NCBI RefSeq assembly: GCF_007828215.1
Contig: NZ_VIUE01000009.1
Coordinates: 86,167-150,166 of the forward strand
Length of the DNA stretch: 64,000 nucleotides
Direction of reading: 5' to 3'
DNA from: Pseudomonas sp. SJZ074
Lineage (GTDB): Bacteria > Pseudomonadota > Gammaproteobacteria > Pseudomonadales > Pseudomonadaceae
Below the pieces are notes generated by a model that was not told the DNA's origin, did no database searches, and was given only the letters and a program-made list of their open reading frames with translations. The translations under genes and the position numbers were made by a program. Position 1 is the stretch's first letter; the number at the start of each line of letters is the position of its first letter. Below, in pieces: positions 26,512 to 36,221 of the stretch.

Positions 26512-27690
26512 TTACTTGGAAAGAAACCGCATTCCTTCCTCCAACCCCCGCAGGGTCAGCGGGTACATCCGGTCCTCCACCAACTCCCGCACGATGTTGG
26601 TCGAGGCGGTGTAGCCCCAGGTGTCCTTCGGATAAGGGTTGATCCAGATGAGCTTTTTGTATTTCTCCATGAAGCGCTGCATCCACACGTAGCCTGCTTC
26701 CTCGTTCCAGTGTTCGACGCTGCCGCCGGCCTGGGTGATTTCATAGGGCGCCATGGCGGCGTCGCCGATGAAGATCACTTTGTAGTCGGCGCCGTACTTG
26801 TGCAGCAGGTCCTGGGTCGAGGTGCGTTCCGAGGTGCGGCGCAGGTTGTTTTTCCATACCGACTCGTACACGAAGTTGTGGAAGTAGAAATACTCCAGGT
26901 GTTTGAACTCGGTCTTGCAGGCCGAGAACAGTTCTTCGCAGATTTTCACGTGGGCATCCATCGAGCCGCCGATGTCGAACAGCAGCAACAGCTTGACGGT
27001 GTTGCGTCGTTCGGGGCGCATCTGGATGTTCAGCAGGCCGGCGTCCCGGGCGGTGTGGTCGATGGTGCCATCGATGTCCAGTTCTTCGGCTGCCCCTTGG
27101 CGAGCGAACTTGCGCAGGCGACGCAGGGCGATCTTGATGTTGCGGGTGCCCAGTTCCACCTGGTCGTCGAGGTTCTTGTACTCGCGTTGGTCCCAGACCT
27201 TCACGGCCTTGCCCTGGCGCTTGCCGGCGTCGCCGACGCGGATGCCTTCGGGGTTGAAACCACCGGAGCCGAACGGGCTGGTGCCGCCGGTGCCGATCCA
27301 CTTGTTGCCGCCGGCATGGCGCTCCTTCTGTTCTTCCAGGCGCTTCTTGAATTCTTCGATCAGCTTGTCCAGGCCGCCCAGGGACTGGATCTGCGCCCGC
27401 TCCTCATCGGTCAGCGAACGCTCGAACTCCTTGCGCAGCCAGTCCTCGGGAATCAGCGCCTGGAGGTGATCGTCGAGTTTCTCCAGACCGTTGAAATAGG
27501 CGGCGAACGCCCGGTCGAATTTGTCGAAATGCCGTTCATCTTTCACCAGGATCGCCCGGGACAGGTAATAGAACTCGTCCATGTCGGCGAAGATCACCCG
27601 CTGTTTCAGCGCGTTGATCAGGTCCAGCAGCTCACGCACCGACACGGGCACCTTGGCGGCGCGCATCTCATTGAACAGATTCAGCAGCAT
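26512..27690 (-). CDS. VWA domain-containing CoxE-like protein
   Basis: A 392-residue soluble protein. The C-terminal half holds a von Willebrand A fold with the metal-ion-dependent adhesion motif LLFDIGGSMDAHV (DxGxS). The N-terminal half is helical (VSVRELLDLINALKQRVIFA) with a Gly-rich linker (GTGGTSPFGSGGFN). CoxE-like proteins work with MoxR AAA+ ATPases as metal or cofactor insertion and remodelling chaperones. The MoxR gene lies 34 bases upstream on the same strand, so the two probably form one operon and complex. The client protein is unknown. Confidence 0.9.
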   Translation of the reverse strand: MLLNLFNEMRAAKVPVSVRELLDLINALKQRVIFADMDEFYYLSRAILVKDERHFDKFDRAFAAYFNGLEKLDDHLQALIPEDWLRKEFERSLTDEERAQIQSLGGLDKLIEEFKKRLEEQKERHAGGNKWIGTGGTSPFGSGGFNPEGIRVGDAGKRQGKAVKVWDQREYKNLDDQVELGTRNIKIALRRLRKFARQGAAEELDIDGTIDHTARDAGLLNIQMRPERRNTVKLLLLFDIGGSMDAHVKICEELFSACKTEFKHLEYFYFHNFVYESVWKNNLRRTSERTSTQDLLHKYGADYKVIFIGDAAMAPYEITQAGGSVEHWNEEAGYVWMQRFMEKYKKLIWINPYPKDTWGYTASTNIVRELVEDRMYPLTLRGLEEGMRFLSK

Positions 27691-27724
27691 GGCAGTTGCC
27701 CTCGTGCTTGTTGACGAAGAGGGC

Positions 27725-28570
27725 TCAACGCGTGCCGCGACGGCTCATGAACGCCAGGCGCTCAAGCAACTGCACGTCCTGTTCGTTCTTGACCAGTGCA
27801 CCGGCCAGCGGCGGGATGGCCTTGGTCGGATCGCGCTCGCGCAGCACCGCTTCGCCGATGTTGTCGGCCATCAGCAGCTTGAGCCAGTCCACCAGCTCGG
27901 ACGTGGAGGGTTTCTTCTTCAGGCCCGGCACTTTGCGCACGTCGAAGAACACGTCCAGCGCTTCGCTGACCAGGTCTTTCTTGATGTCCGGGTAGTGCAC
28001 ATCGACGATTTTCTGCAGGGTGACGCGGTCCGGGAAGGCGATGTAGTGGAAGAAACAGCGGCGCAGGAAGGCATCCGGCAGCTCTTTTTCGTTGTTGGAG
28101 GTAATGATGATGATCGGACGCTGCTTGGCCTTGATGGTTTCATTGGTCTCGTAGACGTAGAACTCCATCTTGTCGAGTTCCTGCAACAGGTCGTTGGGAA
28201 ACTCGATGTCGGCCTTGTCGATCTCGTCGATCAGCAGGATGACCCGTTCTTCGGACTCGAAAGCCTCCCAGAGCTTGCCCTTCTTCAGGTAGTTGCGCAC
28301 GTCGTGGACTTTATCCACCCCCAGTTGCGAGTCCCGCAGGCGGCTGACTGCGTCGTACTCGTACAGGCCCTGGTGGGCCTTGGTGGTGGACTTGATGTGC
28401 CAGGTGATCAGACGCGCGCCGAAGGACTGCGCCAGTTGTTCGGCCAGCATGGTCTTGCCGGTGCCCGGTTCGCCCTTGACCAGCAATGGCCGCTCCAGGG
28501 TAATGGCGGCGTTCACGGCCAGCTTCAGGTCATCGGTGGCCACGTAGGCGCTGGTGCCTTCGAACTTCAT
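27725..28570 (-). CDS. MoxR family AAA+ ATPase
   Basis: A 281-residue ATPase. Walker A is VKGEPGTGKTMLAEQLA (about residues 32-48), Walker B is VILLIDEIDKADIEFPNDLL, sensor 1 is IIITSNNEKELPDAFLRR and the arginine finger region follows it. MoxR proteins remodel or activate partner proteins together with VWA proteins such as the one encoded next. It is the first gene of the pair. Confidence 0.93.
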   Translation of the reverse strand: MKFEGTSAYVATDDLKLAVNAAITLERPLLVKGEPGTGKTMLAEQLAQSFGARLITWHIKSTTKAHQGLYEYDAVSRLRDSQLGVDKVHDVRNYLKKGKLWEAFESEERVILLIDEIDKADIEFPNDLLQELDKMEFYVYETNETIKAKQRPIIIITSNNEKELPDAFLRRCFFHYIAFPDRVTLQKIVDVHYPDIKKDLVSEALDVFFDVRKVPGLKKKPSTSELVDWLKLLMADNIGEAVLRERDPTKAIPPLAGALVKNEQDVQLLERLAFMSRRGTR

Positions 28571-28767
28571 CTGCAGTTTCCTCGAACGTGTCGCTGGCCC
28601 GGCGAGGCGGGGCGCGCGAAATAAATGGCGTGCCCGACTATAACGCGACGTCCCGCCGACTGTGAACGCAGACGCTGTATTCAGTCTCTGAATGAGGCGT
28701 CACATGTTGACTCGGTCTTGGCGTATTTCTATGGGGACTCCCCCTCGCCACAAAAAAGACGCACGCC

Positions 28768-29844
28768 CTAATCCTTGGAAGGCGGTGGCTGCTCGTAGCG
28801 CGCATTGAACGCTTCGATGAACCCGTTGCGCAGGATCTGCAGGAAGGCTTCGAAGGCGCTGATGTCCTGTTGATGGACATTGCCACTGAGTTCAACCCGG
28901 GTGGCGAACTGGTTCTTGCGCTGGTTCTTCAGGGCCGTTTCGCCTGCGCCGACCAGCGCTTCCCAGACCGAGCGGAAAATGTTCTTTTTCTCGTTTTCCA
29001 CATCCTGTTGCCAATCGAATACATCCACATCTCGCAGCAAAGGTTTGATGTAGCCGCTGAGTTTGGCGTTGTTTGCTTCAGCTTCGATCACCAGGTCGCC
29101 ATGGCCGGCGTTGAAGTCGAACTTGCCATAGGCCGCGGCGAAATCGTTCAGGCGCTTGAGTTCGATGTTCCTGGCCCGCAGACGGAAATCGAAATCCTCG
29201 AACTTGCTCAGCGGGTCAAAGGTGGCTTGCATCTCCAGCGGCGCGTGTTCGGCCACCAGGGCCTTGCCCTCGAAGCGGGCGTCGCGCTTGCCTTCGGTGT
29301 CGACCACGTTGGTCAGGTTATAGAAGCTGGCATTGACCTCGGTAGCCCGCAGGTTGACCGGTGGCTTGGAGTTGAAGTTGCGAAAGGTCACCTTGCCCTC
29401 CCTGATCCGCACTTCGTTGAAGGTAATAGGCAGCAGTTTGCTCAGTTGCTCGCGCCAATTGGTACCCTGGCCGGTCTGGGAAGCTTGCCGGTTGCCGCCG
29501 CCATCGACGAAATTCACTTCGGGGCGGGCGAACTCCGCCTCGGCCACCACCGCGTGGTCGTACCACAGCGAGTGCCAGCTGACCGAGAGGTCGACCAGTG
29601 GCGCGTCGACGAACGGCACCGGGACCTTGCCGTCGACCTTGACGATTTTCAGACCGTTGATCCGATAGGCCCCGCGCCAGAGCGCCAGGTCCACGTCAAT
29701 GACCTGGCCGCGGTAGTCGCCCATGTCGGCCAGTTTGTCGTTCAGGTAATTGCGCACGAGGTAAGGCAACGTGAAATGCAGGGCCACCAGCACCGCAACG
29801 ATGGCCGCAAGGGTCCACAGTGGCCAGCTGTATCGACGCTTCAT
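28768..29844 (-). CDS. DUF748 domain protein, AsmA-like envelope protein
   Basis: A 358-residue protein with one N-terminal membrane helix (WTLAAIVAVLVALHFTLPYL, about residues 10-29) and a periplasmic beta-rich region. VIDVDLALWRGAYRINGLKI and the VRIREGKVTFRNFNSKPPVN strand are typical DUF748/AsmA-like repeats, a family linked to lipid transport across the envelope. It stands alone; the function here is inferred only from the family. Confidence 0.78.
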   Translation of the reverse strand: MKRRYSWPLWTLAAIVAVLVALHFTLPYLVRNYLNDKLADMGDYRGQVIDVDLALWRGAYRINGLKIVKVDGKVPVPFVDAPLVDLSVSWHSLWYDHAVVAEAEFARPEVNFVDGGGNRQASQTGQGTNWREQLSKLLPITFNEVRIREGKVTFRNFNSKPPVNLRATEVNASFYNLTNVVDTEGKRDARFEGKALVAEHAPLEMQATFDPLSKFEDFDFRLRARNIELKRLNDFAAAYGKFDFNAGHGDLVIEAEANNAKLSGYIKPLLRDVDVFDWQQDVENEKKNIFRSVWEALVGAGETALKNQRKNQFATRVELSGNVHQQDISAFEAFLQILRNGFIEAFNARYEQPPPSKD

Positions 29845-29975
29845 GTCATTGAGTCTCCGGCAATATTAAAACCATTGACCGTTGCGGCATCGCGAACGTT
29901 CGCTGCAACTGGACGCCCTTGGGCAACAGGCATACCTTTAGTCGCTGGTATTCACGCCTCACTAAGGACCTCGTC

Positions 29976-30950
29976 ATGAGCCGTATCTACGCTGACAACG
30001 CCCATTCCATCGGCAATACGCCACTGGTACAGATCAACCGCATTGCCCCGCGGGGCGTGACCATCCTGGCCAAGATCGAAGGGCGCAACCCGGGGTATTC
30101 GGTCAAGTGCCGGATCGGCGCGAACATGATCTGGGACGCTGAAAGCACCGGCAGGCTCAAGCCGGGCATGACCATTGTCGAGCCGACCTCGGGCAATACC
30201 GGAATCGGCCTGGCGTTCGTTGCCGCCGCTCGTGGCTACAAGCTGATGCTGACCATGCCGGCCTCCATGAGCATCGAACGGCGCAAGGTGCTCAAGGCCC
30301 TGGGTGCCGAGCTGGTGCTGACCGAACCGGCCAAGGGCATGAAGGGGGCCATCGACAAAGCCGCCGAGATAGCTGCCAGCGACCCGTCCAGCTACTTCAT
30401 GCCACAGCAGTTCGATAACCCGGCGAACCCGGCGATCCACGAAAAAACCACCGGTCCGGAAATCTGGAGCGACACCGACGGCGCGGTGGACGTGCTGGTG
30501 GCAGGCGTGGGCACCGGTGGCACCATTACCGGGGTCTCCCGCTATATCAAGAACACCTGCGGCAAGCCGATCCTGTCGGTGGCGGTGGAGCCGGAAAGTT
30601 CGCCGGTGATCACCCAGGCGCTGGCGGGCCAGGAAATCAAGCCCAGCCCCCACAAGATCCAGGGGATTGGCGCTGGATTCGTGCCGAAGAACCTGGATCT
30701 GTCGATGGTCGATCAGGTTGAGCGGGTAACGGACGACGAATCCAAGGCCATGGCCCTGCGCTTGATGCAGGAGGAGGGCATTCTGTGTGGCATCTCCTGT
30801 GGCGCGGCGATGGCCGTGGCCGCACGCCTGGCGGAAAAACCGGAGATGCAGGGCAAGACCATCGTGGTGATCCTGCCGGATTCGGGCGAGCGGTACTTGT
30901 CGAGCATGCTGTTCAGTGATCTGTTTAGCGAGCAGGAAAACCAGCAGTAA
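29976..30950 (+). CDS. cysK: cysteine synthase A (O-acetylserine sulfhydrylase)
   Basis: A 324-residue PLP enzyme from ATG 29976 behind AAGGACC; the upstream extension to 29919 is rejected. Features are [12 protein letters not shown] at the start, the PLP lysine K44 in [17 protein letters not shown], the substrate loop [16 protein letters not shown], and the PLP phosphate loop [15 protein letters not shown]. CysK converts O-acetylserine and sulfide to cysteine. It could also be labelled CysM; the 324-residue length and GSV-loop sequence favour CysK. Confidence 0.9.
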   Translation: MSRIYADNAHSIGNTPLVQINRIAPRGVTILAKIEGRNPGYSVKCRIGANMIWDAESTGRLKPGMTIVEPTSGNTGIGLAFVAAARGYKLMLTMPASMSIERRKVLKALGAELVLTEPAKGMKGAIDKAAEIAASDPSSYFMPQQFDNPANPAIHEKTTGPEIWSDTDGAVDVLVAGVGTGGTITGVSRYIKNTCGKPILSVAVEPESSPVITQALAGQEIKPSPHKIQGIGAGFVPKNLDLSMVDQVERVTDDESKAMALRLMQEEGILCGISCGAAMAVAARLAEKPEMQGKTIVVILPDSGERYLSSMLFSDLFSEQENQQ

Positions 30951-30965
30951 TACGGTGGCAGGAAA

Positions 30966-31005
30966 GCCTCTGTGGCGAGGGGATAAATCCCCTCGCCACA
31001 GAGGC
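30966..31005. repeat. perfect hairpin repeat (TGTGGCGAGGGG type)
   Basis: 17-base arms GCCTCTGTGGCGAGGGG and complement around the loop ATAAAT, 15 bases after the cysK stop. No U-run follows; it probably protects or ends the cysK transcript. Confidence 0.82.
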
Positions 31006-31154
31006 CTTCAGCAGGATTGAAGGTGTCTTGACTGGCGTCAGCCAGGGTTCAGGTGACGCCTGTTAGGTTTATTGCGTCCTGCACAACAGTGAATATTGCG
31101 TCAGACGATTTTTACCCGGGCCATGAGCATTTAGGCTCTGTACGAAAGGCCCAC

Positions 31155-31193
31155 GGCCACGTCGGGCAGTTGACGTGGCCTCCGTTGTTTTTT
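31155..31193 (+). terminator. hairpin with T-run immediately upstream of the LpxO-like gene
   Basis: GGCCACGTC (31155-31163) and GACGTGGCC (31172-31180) form a 9-base stem; a run of six T follows at 31188-31193. The T-run starts seven bases after the stem, so it is a weak terminator by usual rules. The next ribosome site (AAGGAG) starts only four bases later. It may end a leader or small RNA, or act as an attenuator. Confidence 0.45.
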
Positions 31194-31208
31194 GACAAGG
31201 AGTTATGA

Positions 31209-32147
31209 ATGACCGTTTCGTTTGTCGCCAAGGCGTCGGTATTGCTGCTGTTTCTGGGCAGTACTCTTTATGTGCACCTGCGCGGCAAGGCGCGTTTGCC
31301 GGTGTTGCGCCAGTTCGTCAATCACTCGGCGCTGTTCGCCCCCTATAACACCCTGATGTACCTGTTCTCCGGCGTACCTTCCCGGCCGTACCTGGACCGC
31401 AGCAAGTTCCCCGAACTGGATGTGCTCAAGGACAACTGGCAGGTCATCCGTGACGAGGCGATGCACCTGTTCGACGAGGGTTACATCCGGGCTGCCGAGA
31501 AGAACAACGACGCCGGCTTCGGTTCGTTCTTCAAAAAGGGCTGGAAGCGTTTCTACCTCAAGTGGTACGACAAACCGCTGCCGTCGGCCGAAGTGCTGTG
31601 CCCAAGGACCGTCGAGCTGGTCAACCGGATTCCCAATGTCCGCGGCGCGATGTTTGCGTTGCTGCCGGGGGACAGCCATTTGAACCCGCACCGCGATCCG
31701 TTCGCCGGCTCGTTGCGCTATCACCTGGGGCTTTCCACACCCAACTCCGACGATTGTCGGATCTTCGTCGATGGCCAGATCTATGCGTGGCGTGACGGCG
31801 AAGACGTGATGTTCGATGAGACCTACGTGCATTGGGTCAAGAATGAAACACCCCAGACTCGCGTGATCCTGTTCTGCGACGTCGAGCGCCCCTTGAGCAA
31901 CCGGTTGATGACCCGTCTCAATCGCGCTGTCAGCGGCATGCTTGGTCGCGCTACCGCGCCGCAGAATCTGGATGACGAACGCGTCGGCGGCATCAACCAG
32001 GCCTATGCCTGGAGCAAGTCGTTCAGCGACGGTATCAGCGGTCGGGTCAAGCAATGGAAACGCAAGTATCCCAAAGTGTATCGGGTGATGCGGCCGGTAC
32101 TGGCAGTGCTGGTGCTCACGGCGCTTGGCTATTGGTTGTTCGGTTAA
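31209..32147 (+). CDS. lpxO: aspartyl/asparaginyl beta-hydroxylase family protein, LpxO-like lipid A 2-hydroxylase
   Basis: A 312-residue Fe(II)/2-oxoglutarate oxygenase anchored at both ends by hydrophobic helices (residues about 3-20 and 292-311). The iron site is in GDSHLNPHRDPFAG and the distal His in FDETYVHWVKNETPQTRVIL, whose Arg can bind 2-oxoglutarate. Membrane anchoring and the N-terminal YVHLRGKAR resemble LpxO, which 2-hydroxylates a lipid A acyl chain. AAGGAG precedes ATG 31209. The exact acyl substrate is not shown by the sequence. Confidence 0.8.
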   Translation: MTVSFVAKASVLLLFLGSTLYVHLRGKARLPVLRQFVNHSALFAPYNTLMYLFSGVPSRPYLDRSKFPELDVLKDNWQVIRDEAMHLFDEGYIRAAEKNNDAGFGSFFKKGWKRFYLKWYDKPLPSAEVLCPRTVELVNRIPNVRGAMFALLPGDSHLNPHRDPFAGSLRYHLGLSTPNSDDCRIFVDGQIYAWRDGEDVMFDETYVHWVKNETPQTRVILFCDVERPLSNRLMTRLNRAVSGMLGRATAPQNLDDERVGGINQAYAWSKSFSDGISGRVKQWKRKYPKVYRVMRPVLAVLVLTALGYWLFG

Positions 32148-32174
32148 CGGTTGCGCAATACCTCGGGCGCTGGT

Positions 32175-32180
32175 TATAGT
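32175..32180 (+). promoter_or_regulatory. possible -10 element
   Basis: TATAGT with upstream TGGT (extended -10 like) 47 bases before the small frame at 32227. The -35 region TTGCGC at 32151 matches poorly. Candidate only. Confidence 0.25.
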
Positions 32181-32226
32181 CGGCGCTCGTCGGGTTTTCG
32201 AACCCACTCCTCAAAGAGATCGGCTC

Positions 32227-32391
32227 ATGCCTGTATCCCCTGTCATCGCGGTTGTGGTTCCAGCGTCCAACGCTGGCGTCGTGCCGTGCGGGGATCAGCA
32301 GCCTGTGCAGATCGGTCAATACCCCCCACCTGCCAGTAGCCCATCGGTATACGCCGTCGTATCACCGCCGGGTGTTGGCGTGCAGGGCTGA
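32227..32391 (+). CDS. possible small protein of 54 residues
   Basis: ATG 32227 follows AAGAGATCGGCTC and opens a 54-codon frame (MPVSPVIAVVVPASNAGVVP ...) rich in Val, Pro, Ser and Gly, in the 338-base gap between the LpxO-like and EamA genes. There is no recognised domain and no strong hydrophobic helix. It may be spurious; the gap otherwise holds only the EamA leader. Confidence 0.3.
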   Translation: MPVSPVIAVVVPASNAGVVPCGDQQPVQIGQYPPPASSPSVYAVVSPPGVGVQG

Positions 32392-32485
32392 TCGGCAACG
32401 GTTGCCATCCCCTGTGCCTGCCTGAAAAAACTACTGGACTTCAGCCTCGGCTGAGTTGGCTTTTGCCTGACTACAGGTGGTATCC

Positions 32486-33349
32486 ATGTTTTCCCTATCC
32501 AAGAACGCCTTATTGGCGGCGGCTTCCACGAGCCTGTTCGTCCTGCTGTGGAGCAGCGGGGCAATCTTTTCCAAACTGGGCCTGGCCCACGCTTCACCTT
32601 TTGCTTTCCTGCTAATCCGATTTGCCATCGCACTGTGTGCATTGGTGCTGTTGATCCCGGTGTTCAAGTTCAAGCTACCCAAGGCCGGTAAGCCGATGAT
32701 TTTTGCCGCGACCACCGGATTGGTGCTGCTGGGGGCCTATCAGATTTTTTATCTGCTGGCCCTGCAAATGAACGTGACCCCCGGCATGATGGCGACCCTG
32801 ATGGGCGTACAACCCATTCTTACCGTCGTACTCGTGGAACGGCAGCGTTCCTGGCAGCGTCTGTTCGGCCTGGCACTCGGGTTGGTCGGACTGGTCATGG
32901 TGGTGTACCAAGGCATCGGGTTGGCCGGGATGTCGTTGACCGGGATGCTGTGCGGCTTGCTGGCGCTGGTGTCCATGACCGCGGGCTCGATCATGCAGAA
33001 GCGCATCACCGATAATCCCCTCGGCACACTGCCGGTGCAGTACCTGGCCGGGCTTTTATTGTGTGCGGTGTTCGTACCGTTCCAGCCGTTCCATTTCGAA
33101 AGCAACGCGGGCTTCATCGTGCCGGTGTTGTGGATGGGGTTGGTGGTCTCGGTGCTGGCAACCTTGCTGCTGTACCGGCTGATTGCGCGGGGCAACCTGG
33201 TAAATGTCACCAGCCTGTTCTACCTGGTGCCGGCGGTGACGGCGGTCATGGATTACCTGGTGTTCGGCAACCGGCTGGCGCTGTTGAGCTTGCTGGGGAT
33301 GGTACTGATCATCGTCGGGCTGGTGTTTGTGTTTCGTAAGAGTGGCTGA
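32486..33349 (+). CDS. EamA/DMT family transporter
   Basis: A 287-residue inner-membrane protein with ten hydrophobic segments in two EamA repeats. The first repeat starts at LFVLLWSSGAIFSKLGLAHA and the second at TGMLCGLLALVSMTAGSIMQ. ATG 32486 is preferred since AGGTGG lies six bases upstream. Such proteins export amino acids, nucleosides or other metabolites; the substrate is unknown. Confidence 0.88.
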   Translation: MFSLSKNALLAAASTSLFVLLWSSGAIFSKLGLAHASPFAFLLIRFAIALCALVLLIPVFKFKLPKAGKPMIFAATTGLVLLGAYQIFYLLALQMNVTPGMMATLMGVQPILTVVLVERQRSWQRLFGLALGLVGLVMVVYQGIGLAGMSLTGMLCGLLALVSMTAGSIMQKRITDNPLGTLPVQYLAGLLLCAVFVPFQPFHFESNAGFIVPVLWMGLVVSVLATLLLYRLIARGNLVNVTSLFYLVPAVTAVMDYLVFGNRLALLSLLGMVLIIVGLVFVFRKSG

Positions 33350-33377
33350 TCGTTAGATTTTTGCTGACTGTCCCATT

Positions 33378-33446
33378 GCTTTCGCGAGCAAGCCCGCTCC
33401 CACAAGTACTACACAATACCTGTGGGAGCGGGCTTGCTCGCGAATG
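33378..33446. repeat. REPIN
   Basis: Inverted REP pair of the GCGGGCTTGCTCGC type with a short 16-base spacer, between two convergent EamA-type genes. Confidence 0.9.
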
Positions 33447-33468
33447 CATTTTTCGCCACGCCGACACC

Positions 33469-34377
33469 TTACCGGGCAGGCGCTTCAACCGGTTTCGCTA
33501 CTGAAGGCTTCAACACCAGCCACAGCGCTGCCGCAATCAGCACCCCGCCATACAGATGGGCCATCCCCAGCGGCTCACCCAGCAACAACGCCCCCCACAG
33601 CACGCCGAAAGGCGGAATCAGGAACGTGACGGTCATCGACTTGACCGGCCCGATGGAGCTGATCAGCCGGAAATACAGGATGTACGCCAGCGCGGTGCAC
33701 ACCAGGCCCAACCCCAGCAATGACAGCCAGACGTTCCAGCCGCCCCAGCTGGCCGGAGGGTGGCTGATGACGCTGTAACCGAACAGCGGCAGGAGGAACA
33801 TCGTGGCGCCGAACATGCTGCCCAGGGTCGAGAGGCGGCTGTCCAGCCCACCCTGATGGTCGAGCCAGCGACGGGTGAAGAATCCGGCGAAACCATAACA
33901 GGTGGTGGCCATCAGGCAGGCGAGGGCGCCCATCAACAGTTGCAGGTCGAAGGCCACCGGGCCGGCGCGGGTCAGGATGCCGACGCCAAGCAGTCCGAGG
34001 AACACTCCGCTGACCTTGGCCACCGTGAGCTGCTCGCTGAAGAACAGCCCACCGATCAACACCCCCATCAGCGGCGTCGTGGCGTTGAAGATCGCCGAGT
34101 AACCGGCCGGAAGGGTCTGGGCCGCCAGGGAATAGAAGGTCGCCGGAATGCCCGAATTGATCAGGCCCAGCCCCATCACGACTTTCAGCTTGCCGCGGAA
34201 ATTCCAGTCGACCCGCATCAGTGCCAGGATCACCACCAACCCGACGAAGGCGATGGAAACCCGAAAAAAGGCCGTGGGGATCGTGCCGATGACGGGGGCG
34301 ATAATGCGCATGAACAGGAAGCTCGCCCCCCAGATGGCGGCCAATGACAGCAGACGCAGGAGATCGACGAGGTTCAC
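33469..34377 (-). CDS. EamA/DMT family transporter
   Basis: A 302-residue transporter from GTG 34377 with AGGAA upstream; the open frame reaching 34950 overlaps the aceK gene antisense and is rejected. There are ten membrane segments, with LLSLAAIWGASFLFMRIIAP at the start of repeat one and ACLMATTCYGFAGFFTRRWL early in repeat two. The IWGASFLFMRI motif is standard for RhaT/YdcZ-like DMT exporters. The C-terminus is charged (KPSVAKPVEAPAR). It diverges from aceK by 129 bases. Confidence 0.88.
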   Translation of the reverse strand: MNLVDLLRLLSLAAIWGASFLFMRIIAPVIGTIPTAFFRVSIAFVGLVVILALMRVDWNFRGKLKVVMGLGLINSGIPATFYSLAAQTLPAGYSAIFNATTPLMGVLIGGLFFSEQLTVAKVSGVFLGLLGVGILTRAGPVAFDLQLLMGALACLMATTCYGFAGFFTRRWLDHQGGLDSRLSTLGSMFGATMFLLPLFGYSVISHPPASWGGWNVWLSLLGLGLVCTALAYILYFRLISSIGPVKSMTVTFLIPPFGVLWGALLLGEPLGMAHLYGGVLIAAALWLVLKPSVAKPVEAPAR

Positions 34378-34506
34378 GAGGGATTCCTTCCATGGTTGGC
34401 TCGCAAGTGTCGCCCTCCTGTGGACCGATGGCAATGGTTGCGTTGCCGCGTGATTGGCCTCTAAGCTCAGCCGCTCACAACAAGACGCCCCGCCGAGGTT
34501 TTCCCT

Positions 34507-36216
34507 ATGCCGCAGCCATGGCCCGCCAGCGATATCGCCCGTTCGATTCTCGACGGCTTCGACGATTATCGCGAGCATTTCCGGCAGATTACCGACGGTG
34601 CCCGTGCCCGGTTCGAGCAGGCCCGATGGCAGGAGGCGCAAGCAGCTTCCGCGGCGCGGATCAATCTGTACGAAGAAAAAGTCTTCGAAACCGTGGCCCG
34701 ACTGCGCAAGGCCTTCGACGCCGAGGCGCTGATGGATGTGGACTGCTGGCCGCTGGTGAAAAGTGCCTATATCAGCCTGATCGACCTGCGTTTCGACGAT
34801 GAGCTGTCCGAAACCTGGTACAACTCGATTTTCTGCGGCCTGTTCAGCCATGACCTGATCAGCGACGGCACCATGTTCATCCACACCACCCGGCCGAGCC
34901 TGCGCCGGGCCCGTTCCGCACAGACCCGTACCTACAAGCCCCTGGGGCAACTGGACCGGATGCTCGCGGACATTTTCGCCGATTACCGGTTCAGTGAGGA
35001 CTACGCTGACTTGGCGGGCGACCTGCGGCGCCTCGAAGCCCAGCTGCGGGAAAACCTGCCGGATTGGGTCTGCAAGGACCCGGAGTTGACCGTGGAGCTG
35101 TTCTCATCGGTGCTCTATCGCAACAAGGGCGCCTACCTGGTTGGCCGGATTTTCACCCGCGACGACCAGTGGCCGCTAGTGATTCCGCTGCTGCACCGCG
35201 AGGGCCGGGGCATCCAGATCGACGCGCTGATCACCGACGAGGCCCAGGTCTCGATCATCTTCTCGTTCACCCGTTCGTATTTCATGGTGGACGTGCCGGT
35301 GCCGGCGGAATTCATTGGCTTCCTCAAGCGTATCCTGCCGGGCAAACATGTCGCCGAGCTGTACACCTCCATCGGTTTTTACAAGCACGGCAAGTCCGAA
35401 TTCTACCGGGCCTTGATCAACCACCTGGCGAACACCGACGACCGTTTCATCATGGCGCCGGGGGTGCGTGGCATGGTCATGAGCGTGTTCACGCTGCCGG
35501 GTTTCAACACGGTGTTCAAGATCATCAAGGACCGTTTCTCGCCGTCGAAAAACGTCGACCGGGCCACGGTGATCGAGAAGTACCGGTTGGTGAAAAGTGT
35601 CGACCGGGTCGGCCGCATGGCCGATACCCAGGAGTTCGCCGACTTCCGTTTCCCCCTGGGCAAATTCGAACCGGCGTGCCTGGAAGAACTGCTGGAAGTG
35701 GCCCCCTCCACGGTGTCGGTGGAAGGCGATACGGTGCTGATCCGTCACTGCTGGACCGAACGGCGCATGACACCGCTGAACCTCTATCTGGAAAACGCCA
35801 GCGAGGCCCAGGTGCGAGAGGCGCTGGAGGACTATGGCCTGGCCATCAAGCAACTGGCGGCGGCCAATATCTTCCCCGGCGACATGCTGCTCAAGAACTT
35901 CGGCGTGACCCGCCATGGTCGCGTGGTGTTCTACGACTACGATGAGATCTGCTTTCTCACCGAAGCCAACTTCCGACACATCCCCCAACCCCGCACCCCG
36001 GAAGACGAAATGGCCTCCGAACCGTGGTACTCCATCGGTCCGCTGGACGTGTTTCCCGAAGAGTTTCCGCCGTTCCTGTTCGCCGACGCCGGGCAGCGCA
36101 AGCTGTTCGACCAACTGCACGGCGAGTTGTACAACGCCGATTACTGGAAAGGTCTGCAAGAGGCCATTCGGGCGGGGAAGGTGATTGATGTGTTCCCGTA
36201 TCGGCGCAAGGGATAG
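34507..36216 (+). CDS. aceK: isocitrate dehydrogenase kinase/phosphatase
   Basis: A 569-residue bifunctional enzyme that switches isocitrate dehydrogenase on and off by phosphorylation, diverting carbon to the glyoxylate shunt. The regulatory N-terminal half starts with [20 protein letters not shown]. The kinase-like half has the nucleotide loop [20 protein letters not shown] (from about residue 316) and the catalytic stretch [20 protein letters not shown] followed by DYDEI (about 457-480). No aceA or aceB is adjacent, as in other Pseudomonas genomes. A repeat tract separates it from hrpA. Confidence 0.95.
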   Translation: MPQPWPASDIARSILDGFDDYREHFRQITDGARARFEQARWQEAQAASAARINLYEEKVFETVARLRKAFDAEALMDVDCWPLVKSAYISLIDLRFDDELSETWYNSIFCGLFSHDLISDGTMFIHTTRPSLRRARSAQTRTYKPLGQLDRMLADIFADYRFSEDYADLAGDLRRLEAQLRENLPDWVCKDPELTVELFSSVLYRNKGAYLVGRIFTRDDQWPLVIPLLHREGRGIQIDALITDEAQVSIIFSFTRSYFMVDVPVPAEFIGFLKRILPGKHVAELYTSIGFYKHGKSEFYRALINHLANTDDRFIMAPGVRGMVMSVFTLPGFNTVFKIIKDRFSPSKNVDRATVIEKYRLVKSVDRVGRMADTQEFADFRFPLGKFEPACLEELLEVAPSTVSVEGDTVLIRHCWTERRMTPLNLYLENASEAQVREALEDYGLAIKQLAAANIFPGDMLLKNFGVTRHGRVVFYDYDEICFLTEANFRHIPQPRTPEDEMASEPWYSIGPLDVFPEEFPPFLFADAGQRKLFDQLHGELYNADYWKGLQEAIRAGKVIDVFPYRRKG

Positions 36217-36221
36217 GAGCA

